Assembly (NCBI GenBank): GCA_964486215.1
Contig: CAZALI010000001.1
Coordinates: 54,987 to 118,986 of the forward strand
Reading direction: 5' to 3'
Length of the DNA: 64,000 bases
DNA from: RUG343 sp964486215
GTDB taxonomy: Bacteria; Bacillota_I; Bacilli_A; RF39; UBA660
Of this stretch, positions 1 through 7,309 are shown one piece after another; position 1 is the stretch's first letter; each line of letters opens with the position of its first letter. A program made the translations under genes and the position numbers. The notes under the pieces were generated by a model that was not told the origin of the DNA, ran no database searches, and worked only from the letters and a program-made list of their open reading frames with translations.

Positions 1-1
1 T

Positions 2-151
2 TACGAAACTACTGATGAGTTTTTAGATTACTTTGGACTTTCTTCTCTAAAAGATTTACCTGATATGAGTGTATTCATTAATAAGAGTCAAGAAGAAGAT
101 AGTGATGATGAAGACTTATATAGTTCTAAATATAGAGAAGATAGTCAGTAA
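2..151 (+). CDS. scpB: ScpB C-terminal end (partial, 5' end outside window)
   Basis: The open frame enters from the left edge and gives 49 residues before TAA. It contains TTDEFLDYFGLSSLKDLP, which matches the conserved C-terminal winged-helix end of the segregation and condensation protein ScpB, followed by a short acidic tail. In the family ScpB binds ScpA and the SMC ATPase and helps condense and segregate the chromosome in the cytoplasm. Only the tail is visible, so the call rests on one conserved stretch. Two tRNA-type genes follow with their own promoters. Confidence 0.8.
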   Translation, partial: YETTDEFLDYFGLSSLKDLPDMSVFINKSQEEDSDDEDLYSSKYREDSQ

Positions 152-174
152 CTTTACTTTTATAAAAAATGTGG

Positions 175-180
175 TATAAT
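175..180 (+). promoter_or_regulatory. -10 box of tRNA-like gene
   Basis: A perfect TATAAT ends 13 bases before the first acceptor-stem base of the tRNA-like gene. The -35 region is weak (CTTTAC at 152-157, 17 bp spacing). Confidence 0.5.
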
Positions 181-193
181 TATATATGTAGTT

Positions 194-269
194 GCCGAAG
201 TAGCTCAATATCAGAGCAGTCGCGTTGTTTGCGAAAGGTTAGTGGTGTAAGTCCATCTCTTCGGCACCA
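194..269 (+). tRNA. Non-canonical tRNA-like gene, apparent anticodon UGU (Thr)
   Basis: A perfect 7-bp acceptor stem (GCCGAAG 194-200 with CTTCGGC 259-265) is followed by A and an encoded CCA. The D stem is GCTC/GAGC. The anticodon arm is TCGC/GCGA with a 7-base loop GTTGTTT, giving anticodon TGT (226-228). The D loop (AATATCA) has no GG pair, and the T loop (246-252, TGTAAGT) lacks the TTC of normal tRNAs, so both halves of the D-loop/T-loop contact are missing. The T stem works only with a bulged T256, and position 37 is T where A is usual. It has its own -10 box and terminator, so it looks expressed. It may be a specialised tRNA or a decaying one; threonine identity is inferred from the anticodon and the G1-C72, C2-G71 pairs. 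Confidence 0.6.
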
Positions 270-281
270 TTTTTGTTTATT

Positions 282-305
282 ACTAACTTTTAGTTAGTTT
301 TTTTA
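282..305 (+). terminator. Terminator of tRNA-like gene
   Basis: ACTAAC (282-287) pairs with GTTAGT (293-298) around a TTTTA loop, followed by a run of T. Confidence 0.6.
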
Positions 306-312
306 TTAATTA

Positions 313-321
313 TGTTATAAT
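313..321 (+). promoter_or_regulatory. Extended -10 promoter of tRNA-Leu
   Basis: TGTTATAAT (TG-n-TATAAT) lies 10 bases before the tRNA-Leu gene. No good -35 box is seen. Confidence 0.6.
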
Positions 322-331
322 ATATGTAGTT

Positions 332-418
332 GCTTTCGTGGCGGAATTGGTAGACGCGGTGGACTCAAAATCCACTGGTAGCGATACTGTGCGGGTTCGA
401 GTCCCGCCGAAAGCACCA
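332..418 (+). tRNA. tRNA-Leu(CAA)
   Basis: The acceptor stem GCTTTCG (332-338) pairs with CGAAAGC (408-414), followed by A and encoded CCA. The anticodon stem GTGGA/TCCAC encloses loop CTCAAAA, giving anticodon CAA, which reads UUG. A long variable arm typical of leucine tRNAs follows, and the T arm has a normal GGTTCGAGTCC. The D loop is normal, in contrast to the tRNA-like gene just upstream. Confidence 0.96.
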
Positions 419-427
419 TAAGAAATA

Positions 428-455
428 AAGAACTTATTATTAAGTTCTTTTCTTT
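428..455 (+). terminator. Terminator of tRNA-Leu
   Basis: AAGAACTTA (428-436) pairs with TAAGTTCTT (441-449) with a 4-base loop and a T-rich tail. Confidence 0.75.
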
Positions 456-492
456 ATAAAAAAATGATATAATTTGTTTAGGAGGAGAAAAT

Positions 493-1008
493 ATGAGTAC
501 TGAAAAAAAACAAGAAATTAAAGATTTTATTGAAGAAAAAGCTTTAAGATATGGGCTTATATTAGTAGGGCTTATACTATTTGCTATTATTACTATAACT
601 ACATCTGGAGGAGAAAAGTTTAACTATGAGCAGGATAAGGCTGTTGAATATGAAGGTGCTGAATACAAGATTGTTAAAGTGGAGAAAAAGCAAAATGATT
701 TGTATGAAGACTATGATGATTTAAAAGTAACTATTAAGATTACTAATAAAAGTAAAGAGAAAATTAAATATGATAAAAATCACTTTTTTATAGCTAATAA
801 AGATGATGAAGATATTACTAAAGCAACTCTAGCTATGGATGATGATAATTATTTAGGTAGTGGTACTCTTAAACCAGGTGAGTCAGTAGAAGGAATTGTT
901 TCTTGGACTATTAAAAAAGGAGCAAAAGATTTAAGAGTTAGGTATTTTGAAAATATAATATTAACTGGTAAAGAAGTACATAAATTTCAATGGTCATTGG
1001 ATAATTAA
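493..1008 (+). CDS. Small membrane-anchored protein with DUF4352-like (Ig-like) outer domain
   Basis: The 171-residue product has one membrane helix at about residues 20-36 and a hydrophilic, probably extracellular domain. That domain has alternating beta-type segments and a LKPGESVEGIVSW stretch, the pattern of DUF4352/telokin-like lipoproteins, where a 'P-G-E' turn precedes a strand. A GGAGGAG ribosome binding site (481-487) sits 5 bases before the ATG, and a TATAAT-like box (about 468-473) lies upstream. It is a single-gene unit between two terminators. The true function is unknown; the Ig-like reading is by pattern only. Confidence 0.7.
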   Translation: MSTEKKQEIKDFIEEKALRYGLILVGLILFAIITITTSGGEKFNYEQDKAVEYEGAEYKIVKVEKKQNDLYEDYDDLKVTIKITNKSKEKIKYDKNHFFIANKDDEDITKATLAMDDDNYLGSGTLKPGESVEGIVSWTIKKGAKDLRVRYFENIILTGKEVHKFQWSLDN

Positions 1009-1025
1009 AAAGAAAAGATAAATAA

Positions 1026-1059
1026 AAAGAATTACTTGTTTAATAAAGTAATTCTTTTT
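1026..1059. terminator. Bidirectional terminator
   Basis: AAAGAATTACTT (1026-1037) pairs with AAGTAATTCTTT (1046-1057), with T on both outer sides, so it can serve the + gene at 493 and the convergent - gene whose stop codon lies inside it. Confidence 0.75.
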
Positions 1060-1661
1060 CCTTTTGTCTCGATAAAGCCATCTTCTTTTAGATATCTTAG
1101 TTCTCTAGACATAGCTGTTCTATCAATACATAAGTATTCAGCTAGATCTTTAAATGTAAATGGTAAATAAATGTACTTTGATTTTCTTTTATTATATTCA
1201 ATGTCAAAATACTTTAATAATTTCCCTCTAATAGTTTTTTTACTTAGTATTTCTATTCTTTCATTTTTACTTATTATTTTATCATTCATTATTAGAAATA
1301 AGTTTTTAATAAATTGATTAAAATAGGTAGTATCATTATCTAAGTTTTCTACTATGTAATCATAATCTACAATAATTATTTTAGAGTCTTCCATAGTAAT
1401 AATGTCAATATCTTTATTAGTTAGACTGGATGTAGTAGTAAAGACTTCATTTTCATATAATTCTTCTATAGTATTAGTTGATCCATCATAGTTATTTCTA
1501 TAGACTTTAATGTATCCCTCTTCAATAATACCAACAATATTTTCGTTTTTAAATCTCTCAGCTATTGACGTTTTTTTAGGAAAAGAATATTCTTTTGATT
1601 CTAGTAACCAAAGTAGTTTTTCTTTATTTTTTTGAGATATTTTATCGAAAGGATTTATCAT
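1032..1661 (-). CDS. Crp/Fnr-family transcription regulator
   Basis: The 209-residue protein has a poorly conserved cyclic-nucleotide-binding-like N-terminal half (about 1-125) and a C-terminal Crp-type winged helix. The recognition helix is clear (DRTAMSRELRYLKEDGFI, matching the family's DR-S-x-x-SREL pattern). Only one cysteine is present (in YLCIDR), so a Fnr-type iron-sulfur cluster is unlikely. I start at ATG 1661 because AGGTGG lies 6 bases upstream; a longer frame to 1718 would be translated through the palindrome at 1700-1719, which looks like an operator. It is divergent from nrdDG and is the obvious candidate to control it and itself. The effector is unknown. Confidence 0.85.
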   Translation of the reverse strand: MINPFDKISQKNKEKLLWLLESKEYSFPKKTSIAERFKNENIVGIIEEGYIKVYRNNYDGSTNTIEELYENEVFTTTSSLTNKDIDIITMEDSKIIIVDYDYIVENLDNDTTYFNQFIKNLFLIMNDKIISKNERIEILSKKTIRGKLLKYFDIEYNKRKSKYIYLPFTFKDLAEYLCIDRTAMSRELRYLKEDGFIETKGKRITLLNK

Positions 1662-1699
1662 TTTACACCACCTAAAAAATATTTTAACAAAAATTGTAA

Positions 1700-1719
1700 A
1701 ATGTTGCAAATGCAACATT
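1700..1719. promoter_or_regulatory. Crp/Fnr-type operator palindrome
   Basis: AATGTTGCA and TGCAACATT form perfect 9-bp arms around AA, in the gap between the Crp/Fnr-type gene and nrdD. Its centre (1709.5) is about 41.5 bases upstream of the start predicted from the nrdD -10 box, the classical place for a class II activator. Binding by the neighbouring regulator is inference. Confidence 0.7.
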
Positions 1720-1735
1720 ATTTTTTTTAGATAAG

Positions 1736-1744
1736 TGCTATGAT
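1736..1744 (+). promoter_or_regulatory. Extended -10 promoter of nrdDG
   Basis: TGCTATGAT (TG-n-TATGAT) with no recognisable -35 hexamer; the -35 position (about 1716-1721) overlaps the palindrome, consistent with activator-dependent transcription. Confidence 0.55.
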
Positions 1745-1770
1745 GAAAATATCAAAGAGAGGTGAAAGGT

Positions 1771-3966
1771 ATGAAAATAGTTAAAAGAGATGGACATATT
1801 GTTGATTATAGTCCAGATAAAATTGAGACTGCTATTTCTAAAGCTAATGCCGAAGTAGCTGAAGAAGAGCGTGTTACTGATGTACAAATAAGAAATATAA
1901 TTAAGTATATTGAAGGACTTCATAAGAAAAGAATGTTAGTTGAAGATATACAAGATATTATTGAAATGAGATTAATGGCACTTGGCAAGTATCAACTTGC
2001 GAAGACATATATTACTTATAGATATACAAGAGAATTAGTTAGAAGAAGTAATACTACAGATAGATCTATCAAAGAGTTAATCGATGGAGAAAATGAGTAT
2101 TGGAATACAGAGAATTCTAATAAGAATGCGAAAGTAGTTACTACTCAAAGAGATTATTTAGCTGGTATTACTAGTACAGATATTACAAGAAGATTCTTAC
2201 TTCCTGAAGATATCGTCAATGCTCATGATACTGGTATTATCCACTTTCATGATGCAGATTATTTTGCACAGAATGCACTACATAACTGTGATTTAATTAA
2301 CTTAGATGATATGCTTCAGAATGGTACTAATATCAATGGTGTAATGATAGAGAAGCCTCATAGATTCTTAACAGCTATGACTATTGCTACACAATTAATT
2401 ACAGCTGTTAGTTCTTCACAATATGGTGGAGCAACTATTACTCTTACACACTTAGCTCCATTCGTTAGAGAAAGTAAGAAGAGAATTGAAGAAAAATATA
2501 AGAAACGTAAATTAACTAAAGCACAAATAGAAAAGTTTGTAGAGGAAGATTTACATAAAGAGATAGTTGATGGAGTACAAACATTCCAATATCAAATTAA
2601 TTCTATGACTACTACTAATGGTCAAGCTCCATTCTTAAGTGTTGCTATGTACTTAGGAGAGACTGAAGAATATAAAGATGAGCTTGCTTTAATAATAGAA
2701 GAAGTATTAAAACAAAGACTTCAAGGTATGAAGAATGAACAAGGTGTTTATATTACTCCTGCTTTTCCAAAACTTTTATATGTACTTGAGGAAGATAATA
2801 TTAAACCTAGAAGTAAATATTATTACTTAACTAAATTAGCTGCTAAATGTACAGCTAAGAGAATGGTTCCAGATTATATTTCTGAAAAGATGATGTTAAA
2901 GTTAAAGAAAAATGAGAAAGGTGTAGGAGAGTGCTATCCTTGTATGGGATGTCGTTCATTCTTAACACCTGATAGAACTATGAGTTTAGGAAATATAGCT
3001 AAAGCTAAGAACTATGTTAAAGGTAAAGGTAAATACTATGGTAGATTTAATCAAGGTGTTGTTACTATTAACTTACCTGATGTAGCTTTATCTTCTGGAA
3101 AAGATATGGATTTATTCTGGAAGATATTTGATGAAAGATTAGATCTATGTCATAGAGCTTTACAAATTAGACATAAACGTCTTTCTAAAGTTACTAGTGA
3201 TGTAGCACCAATTCTATGGCAATATGGAGCTCTTGCTAGACTTGAGAAAGGTGAGTCAATACATGAATTATTACATCATGGATATTCTACTATTTCATTA
3301 GGATATGCTGGTTTATACGAATGTGTTAAGTATATGACTGGACATTCTCATACAGATAATGGAATAGGTAAAGAATTTGGACTAAAAGTAATGCAACATA
3401 TGAATGATGCTTGTAAGAAGTGGAAAGCTGAAGAGGATATAGATTATTCAGTATATGGAACTCCAATTGAATCTACTACTTATAAGTTTGCTAAATGCTT
3501 AAGAGAGAGATTTGGTAAGATTAAAGGTATTACTGATAGAGATTATATTACTAATAGTTATCATGTACCTGTATTTGAAGAGATTGATGCATTTACTAAG
3601 TTAAAATTAGAGAGTGAATTTCAACAATTATCACCAGGAGGAGCTATCTCATACATAGAGACTCCAAATTTACAAGACAACTTAGATACTGTTATGGAAG
3701 TAATAAAGTTTATTTATGACAATATTATGTATGCTGAGTTAAATACTAAGAGTGATTATTGTCAAGTATGTGGTTATACTGGTGAAATTCAGATAGATGA
3801 AAACTTAGAGTGGTATTGTCCACAATGTGGTAATAGAGATCATAATAAATTAAATGTTGCTCGTAGGACTTGCGGTTATATTGGTACTAATTTCTGGAAT
3901 AAAGGTAGAACTCAAGAGATTAAAGAGAGAGTATTACATCTAGATAATAAAGATGATGATGAATAA
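1771..3966 (+). CDS. nrdD: Anaerobic (class III) ribonucleoside-triphosphate reductase
   Basis: NrdD reduces ribonucleotides to deoxyribonucleotides under anaerobic conditions, using a glycyl radical. The 731-residue protein starts with an ATP-cone (about residues 1-90, from MKIVKRDG), then the catalytic barrel with cysteines around residue 390 (GECYPCMGCRS). A zinc site near the C terminus has two CxxC pairs (CQVC, CPQC), and the glycyl radical loop is RRTCGYIG with the glycine at residue 702, about 30 from the end as expected. I start at ATG 1771, which has GAGGTG upstream, and not the in-frame GTG 1762 inside that site. The stop overlaps the nrdG start by one base, so the two are coupled. 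Full family length, nothing missing. Confidence 0.97.
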   Translation: MKIVKRDGHIVDYSPDKIETAISKANAEVAEEERVTDVQIRNIIKYIEGLHKKRMLVEDIQDIIEMRLMALGKYQLAKTYITYRYTRELVRRSNTTDRSIKELIDGENEYWNTENSNKNAKVVTTQRDYLAGITSTDITRRFLLPEDIVNAHDTGIIHFHDADYFAQNALHNCDLINLDDMLQNGTNINGVMIEKPHRFLTAMTIATQLITAVSSSQYGGATITLTHLAPFVRESKKRIEEKYKKRKLTKAQIEKFVEEDLHKEIVDGVQTFQYQINSMTTTNGQAPFLSVAMYLGETEEYKDELALIIEEVLKQRLQGMKNEQGVYITPAFPKLLYVLEEDNIKPRSKYYYLTKLAAKCTAKRMVPDYISEKMMLKLKKNEKGVGECYPCMGCRSFLTPDRTMSLGNIAKAKNYVKGKGKYYGRFNQGVVTINLPDVALSSGKDMDLFWKIFDERLDLCHRALQIRHKRLSKVTSDVAPILWQYGALARLEKGESIHELLHHGYSTISLGYAGLYECVKYMTGHSHTDNGIGKEFGLKVMQHMNDACKKWKAEEDIDYSVYGTPIESTTYKFAKCLRERFGKIKGITDRDYITNSYHVPVFEEIDAFTKLKLESEFQQLSPGGAISYIETPNLQDNLDTVMEVIKFIYDNIMYAELNTKSDYCQVCGYTGEIQIDENLEWYCPQCGNRDHNKLNVARRTCGYIGTNFWNKGRTQEIKERVLHLDNKDDDE

Positions 3967-4469
3967 TGCAATATAATAAGATTAGAAAAATGGATATTTC
4001 TAACGGCCCAGGTGTTAGAGTATCTGTTTTCTTCCAAGGCTGTGAATTTCATTGTAAGAATTGTTTTAATCCTGAGACATGGGCTTTTAGTGGAGGACAT
4101 GAATTTACAGATGAGACTATTAATCATATCTTAGATTTATGTGATAGTGATCATATAGCTGGTCTTTCTATGTTAGGAGGAGAACCAATGCATCCTAGGA
4201 ATATAGAAGGTACTACTAAGCTAGCTAAAGCTTTTAAAGAGAGATTTCCTAATAAGAGCTTATGGTCATGGACAGGATTCTTATTTGATAAAGATTTAAA
4301 AGGAAAAGAAGTCTTAAATTATTTAGATGTATTAGTAGATGGACAATATAAAGATGAACTTCATGATCCTACTTTAAAATGGCGTGGTTCATCTAATCAG
4401 AGAGTTATCGATGTACCTAAGTCTTTAAAGGCAAAGAAAGTTGTTTTATATAAAGATACTATTTACTAG
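3966..4469 (+). CDS. nrdG: Anaerobic ribonucleotide reductase activating enzyme (radical SAM)
   Basis: NrdG uses a [4Fe-4S] cluster and S-adenosylmethionine to make the glycyl radical on NrdD. The 167-residue protein carries the radical-SAM CxxxCxxC triad at C26, C30 and C33 (QGCEFHCKNCFNP) and the glycine-rich SAM contact MLGGEPM. Its ATG overlaps the nrdD stop (TAATG). A terminator begins within its last codons, so nrdDG is a two-gene operon. Confidence 0.96.
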   Translation: MQYNKIRKMDISNGPGVRVSVFFQGCEFHCKNCFNPETWAFSGGHEFTDETINHILDLCDSDHIAGLSMLGGEPMHPRNIEGTTKLAKAFKERFPNKSLWSWTGFLFDKDLKGKEVLNYLDVLVDGQYKDELHDPTLKWRGSSNQRVIDVPKSLKAKKVVLYKDTIY

Positions 4470-4482
4470 TATCTTTTTTTGT
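4452..4482 (+). terminator. Terminator of nrdDG
   Basis: AAAGATACT (4452-4460) pairs with AGTATCTTT (4468-4476) followed by T. Confidence 0.8.
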
Positions 4483-4521
4483 AAAATAATATGTAAAGTA
4501 CTTAAAAGTTTTAAAATAGTA

Positions 4522-4550
4522 TTGACCTTATTCTTATAAAATGTTTTAAT
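4522..4550 (+). promoter_or_regulatory. Promoter of putative + strand RNA
   Basis: TTGACC (4522-4527), 17 bp, TTTAAT (4545-4550) with TG at 4542-4543. It faces a gene-free stretch that ends in a good terminator at 4787-4819. Confidence 0.55.
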
Positions 4551-4556
4551 GTAAGT

Positions 4557-4819
4557 GTTAGTACACAAGTTTTAGTTATTAACATAATAATTTATAATGA
4601 TATTAATTATTTATTATGATTGTTAATACGTGCTTATCTGCTTGTCTACTAGTAGTTACAAATAAAGGAAAATATTATGTGGTAAGTGGCTAACGTAATA
4701 TGACTAAGAGTTAGCTTCCATTGAACCGGGGTTAATAATGGTTATCAGTCAATTATTAATCTGACAAAAGTAGAGTTATCTTTTTGAGAATAGTGAGGTC
4801 ATTTAACTATTCTTTTTTT
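4557..4819 (+). ncRNA. Putative structured non-coding RNA (about 260 nt)
   Basis: The gene-free stretch after nrdG has a promoter (4522-4550), several inverted repeats and a terminator: AGAATAGT (4787-4794) pairs with ACTATTCT (4806-4813), then T. Inside, GCTAAC (4689-4694) pairs with GTTAGC (4710-4715), and TTAATAAT near 4733 pairs with ATTATTAA near 4755. A long AT-rich hairpin (TTAACA and TGTTAA arms) occupies about 4578-4630. I see no ribosome binding site plus open frame. It does not match tmRNA, RNase P or SRP RNA signatures that I know; a 6S-like RNA is possible from length but not shown. Confidence 0.45.
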
Positions 4820-4835
4820 ATATAAAAATTTGCAC

Positions 4836-4869
4836 TAAAAAAGGATATTCATTCAAATATCCTTTTTTT
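4836..4869 (-). terminator. Terminator facing the minus strand (can also act on plus)
   Basis: AAAAAAGGATATT (4837-4849) pairs with AATATCCTTTTTT (4856-4868). The A-run on the left becomes a T-run for minus-strand transcripts. Confidence 0.65.
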
Positions 4870-5304
4870 CAATAAAGTTAAATAACGTTTCAAGAAACTT
4901 TTGATATTCAAATAATATTATAAATATTATTATAAATAACTAGGTAACTTGATAAATTAAATAACCGAGTTTCCCATTCACTTTATAACATTTGTATTTG
5001 GTATTATCAGTACCAAACGCGTGTTACCTTATCTTCGGGGAGTTTTCTTTCTCTTACTAAGTTACAGTATCTTGACTATAGTAAGTTATTGTTTAAAGTT
5101 TGTATTCCAAAACTTCCATAATTAAATGATAATTACTAATTTCTTCTTATATTTCTCGTATATATTAAATTAATAATACATATGGTACTACTATAAGCAA
5201 ATACTCAGCAATTAATCAATTATTGAATAAATCAACAAAAGGTATAATTACAATAGTATTAAACGAAATCGCAATCATGCCGATATCTTTTAGATCAAGA
5301 TACA
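4836..5304 (-). ncRNA. Putative long structured RNA on the minus strand (about 470 nt)
   Basis: A promoter at 5338-5310 reads leftward into a gene-free stretch that ends at the hairpin at 4837-4868. Local stems are strong: TTTGGTA (4997-5003) with TACCAAA (5011-5017), and CTTACTA (5053-5059) with TAGTAAG (5079-5085). A long-range pair is possible between GGTAAC (4943-4948) and GTTACC (5023-5028), and G/C-rich patches (CCGAGTTTCCC near 4965, CGGGGAG near 5036) stand out from the AT background and could pair. No frame of useful length exists except a 29-codon one at its start that has no ribosome binding site. I do not recognise the RNA class. Confidence 0.45.
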
Positions 5305-5309
5305 TTATT

Positions 5310-5338
5310 AATTTAATATATAATTAGGTTATTGTCAA
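5310..5338 (-). promoter_or_regulatory. Promoter of minus-strand RNA
   Basis: On the minus strand, a perfect TTGACA (5338-5333), 17 bp, then TAAATT (5315-5310). Confidence 0.5.
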
Positions 5339-5415
5339 TATTAATTTATGTTTTTAAAATGATTAGACACTTTATATGTAAAATGTGAAAAAATAGTAAA
5401 ATTATGCAAAAAATA

Positions 5416-5443
5416 TTGTTAAATTAAATTTTCATGTTATAAT
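5416..5443 (+). promoter_or_regulatory. Extended -10 promoter of the surface-protein operon at 5509
   Basis: TTGTTA (5416-5421), 16 bp, TGTTATAAT with TATAAT at 5438-5443. A TTG-initiated 7-codon frame (5472-5495) after GAAAGGTGG could be a leader peptide; this is weak. Confidence 0.55.
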
Positions 5444-5508
5444 TTTAATAGACATAGTAGGAAAGGTGGCATTGAAAATAGCAATATATAATTAAAATAG
5501 GTGGTTTG

Positions 5509-6201
5509 ATGAAGAATGAAGTAGAAGTTGATGCAAAAAAAGTATATAAGAAAAAGATGTTTGTAAAATTAGTTACAATTATCTTCTTAGCTTTACTTAT
5601 ATTACTTTCAATTATTTATTTATTTTTATATATTGTCTATGATGGTGGTAGGTTTACTATTAGTTTAGATAGGAATTTATCCAATAGAAAAAATGTCTAT
5701 CTGTCGGAAGATGGTAAATTTGAAAATAAAAGATTCAAATTATCAGCTAAGACAATAGATTATATGGATAATATTTCTAAGGACTGGTTACCTGAGAATA
5801 TCGATAAAGGTACTGGCAGCCATAATGGTAATAACTATATTGCTTATAGTTTCTATTTAGTAAATGCTGGTCATGAGACTGTCCATTATTGGTATGAGAT
5901 AGATATTGACGATACCATAAAGAGAGTTGATGATGCTATTAGAATTATGATAATTCAAAATGGCAAAAGAACAGTATATGCTAAAAGGAATCGTACTACT
6001 AAAAAGCCTGAGCCAGATACAGTGGCCTTTCGATCTAAGTCAGTTGTGGCTTTAAAGCAACGCAAGAAATTTAAACCGAAGAAGAAGGATCGATATACTA
6101 TTGTCATATGGCTCGAGGGCAATGATCCAGAGTGCAAAAATGATTTAATTGGTGGAGAAATCAAGATGCATATGGACTTTACAGAAGAGCATATCAAATA
6201 A
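5509..6201 (+). CDS. Membrane-anchored surface protein, related to the SipW-substrate gene downstream
   Basis: The 230-residue protein has one membrane helix (about residues 17-42) after a basic N terminus, then an exported domain. Its C-terminal segment (WLEGNDPECKNDLIGG, then KMHMDF) is the same pattern as the end of the next protein (WIEGQDVDCENAASG, then NMQFSL), so the two share a domain. I start at ATG 5509 with AGGTGG 4 bases upstream; the TTG three bases earlier is less likely. It is first in an operon with the gene at 6220 (18-base gap with an AGAGGAGG-type site). Role unknown; likely a partner or anchor of the secreted subunit. Confidence 0.7.
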   Translation: MKNEVEVDAKKVYKKKMFVKLVTIIFLALLILLSIIYLFLYIVYDGGRFTISLDRNLSNRKNVYLSEDGKFENKRFKLSAKTIDYMDNISKDWLPENIDKGTGSHNGNNYIAYSFYLVNAGHETVHYWYEIDIDDTIKRVDDAIRIMIIQNGKRTVYAKRNRTTKKPEPDTVAFRSKSVVALKQRKKFKPKKKDRYTIVIWLEGNDPECKNDLIGGEIKMHMDFTEEHIK

Positions 6202-6219
6202 AAGAGGAGGAAAAGAGAT

Positions 6220-7254
6220 ATGGATAAGAAAACTCGTAATTACGAGAAAAAGAGAAAAAGAAAAATATTTTTATCAATTTTGATGATCTTGTTCGTAGGT
6301 ATTATTTTAACTGCTAGTACTTACGCATGGTTCACAGCAAACCAAACTGTAACTGTTAATACTATTGATGTTAACGTAGCAGCTCAAAATGGTTTACTAA
6401 TATCAACTGATGCTGATTCTTGGAAGACTGTTATTACTAATGAGGATATCATAAATACTACTACTAGTGCATCTTCAAAATATAGCACTAATGAAAATAT
6501 GATTCCATTTGGTACAGGTAGTCAAATTACACCAGTTTCTACTGTTGGTGAAATTGGTAGTGCTGGAAAACTAGCATTCTTTGCTGGTACACTTTCTAAT
6601 AATGCCACTACTGATGCTTTAGAGTTAACTGCTAGTGCAGTAACTGAGGCAAAAGGAACTACTGGTGCTATGGTAGCTTTCGATTTATTCTTTAAAGTTA
6701 CTGAAGAGTCACAAGTTTATTTAACTCCATCATCTAGCGTTATTAGTGCTGACCAAGACGATAGAGGATTAAAAAATGCTGCTCGTGTAGGTTGGTTAAG
6801 AGAAGGTAATGGTGATTTGAACCAAACTCTAGCTACATGGCAAGGATATCATGCTACTAGTACTACAGATGGTGTAGCTAACCCAGCTAATAACTTAATT
6901 ATTTGGGAACCTAATAGTGAAACTCATACTGCTGCTGGTACTGATAATGCAAGAAACTATGGTATTACTGATACTACACCAACTGCATTAACTTATGTTG
7001 GAGTAAAGGCAGCTATTACTAATGCTGTTCCAGTTGGTAGCCAAGATACTAACTATTTCGGTAGTGTAAAAGGATTATTTACTACAACTAATTCTACTGG
7101 AGTACCTGCTGGTACTAGATGGTTTAAATTAGCACCTGGTGTTACTAAAGTTAGATTCTATCTATGGATCGAAGGTCAAGACGTTGACTGTGAGAATGCA
7201 GCTTCAGGAGCTTCAATTTCTTACAACATGCAGTTCAGTTTATTGAACACATAG
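6220..7254 (+). CDS. Secreted TasA/camelysin-like protein with SipW-type signal peptide
   Basis: The 344-residue protein has a basic start (KKTRNYEKKRKRK), a hydrophobic helix and the motif STYAWFTANQTVTVN, typical of signal peptides cut by SipW-type peptidases: a Y-A-W/Y-F/S-T site followed by a beta strand. The rest is rich in Thr, Ala, Gly and Asn with almost no Cys until CENAAS near the end, as in repeat-free extracellular beta proteins. Several codons (ATC, TTC, AAC) differ from its AT-rich neighbours, which suggests high expression. A SipW-type peptidase lies 2 kb downstream (9209). It may form filaments like TasA, but that is inference. Confidence 0.75.
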   Translation: MDKKTRNYEKKRKRKIFLSILMILFVGIILTASTYAWFTANQTVTVNTIDVNVAAQNGLLISTDADSWKTVITNEDIINTTTSASSKYSTNENMIPFGTGSQITPVSTVGEIGSAGKLAFFAGTLSNNATTDALELTASAVTEAKGTTGAMVAFDLFFKVTEESQVYLTPSSSVISADQDDRGLKNAARVGWLREGNGDLNQTLATWQGYHATSTTDGVANPANNLIIWEPNSETHTAAGTDNARNYGITDTTPTALTYVGVKAAITNAVPVGSQDTNYFGSVKGLFTTTNSTGVPAGTRWFKLAPGVTKVRFYLWIEGQDVDCENAASGASISYNMQFSLLNT

Positions 7255-7267
7255 TTAGTTGGTTATG

Positions 7268-7294
7268 AAAAGGTCTTCCTTGAAGACCTTTTAT
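7268..7294 (+). terminator. Terminator after the TasA-like gene
   Basis: AAAAGGTCTTC (7268-7278) pairs with GAAGACCTTTT (7282-7292); the T-run is short, so some transcripts may read into 7310. Confidence 0.6.
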
Positions 7295-7309
7295 TCTTAG
7301 AGGTGACAT

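Noticed and set aside
1662..1718. N-terminal extension of the Crp/Fnr-type regulator from 1718
   Set aside because: It would be translated through the perfect palindrome and the divergent promoter; ATG 1661 has a proper AGGTGG site and a family-like start.
5472..5495. Seven-codon leader peptide before the gene at 5509
   Set aside because: A TTG after GGTGG can start MKIAIYN, but such frames are common by chance and no attenuator hairpin follows.
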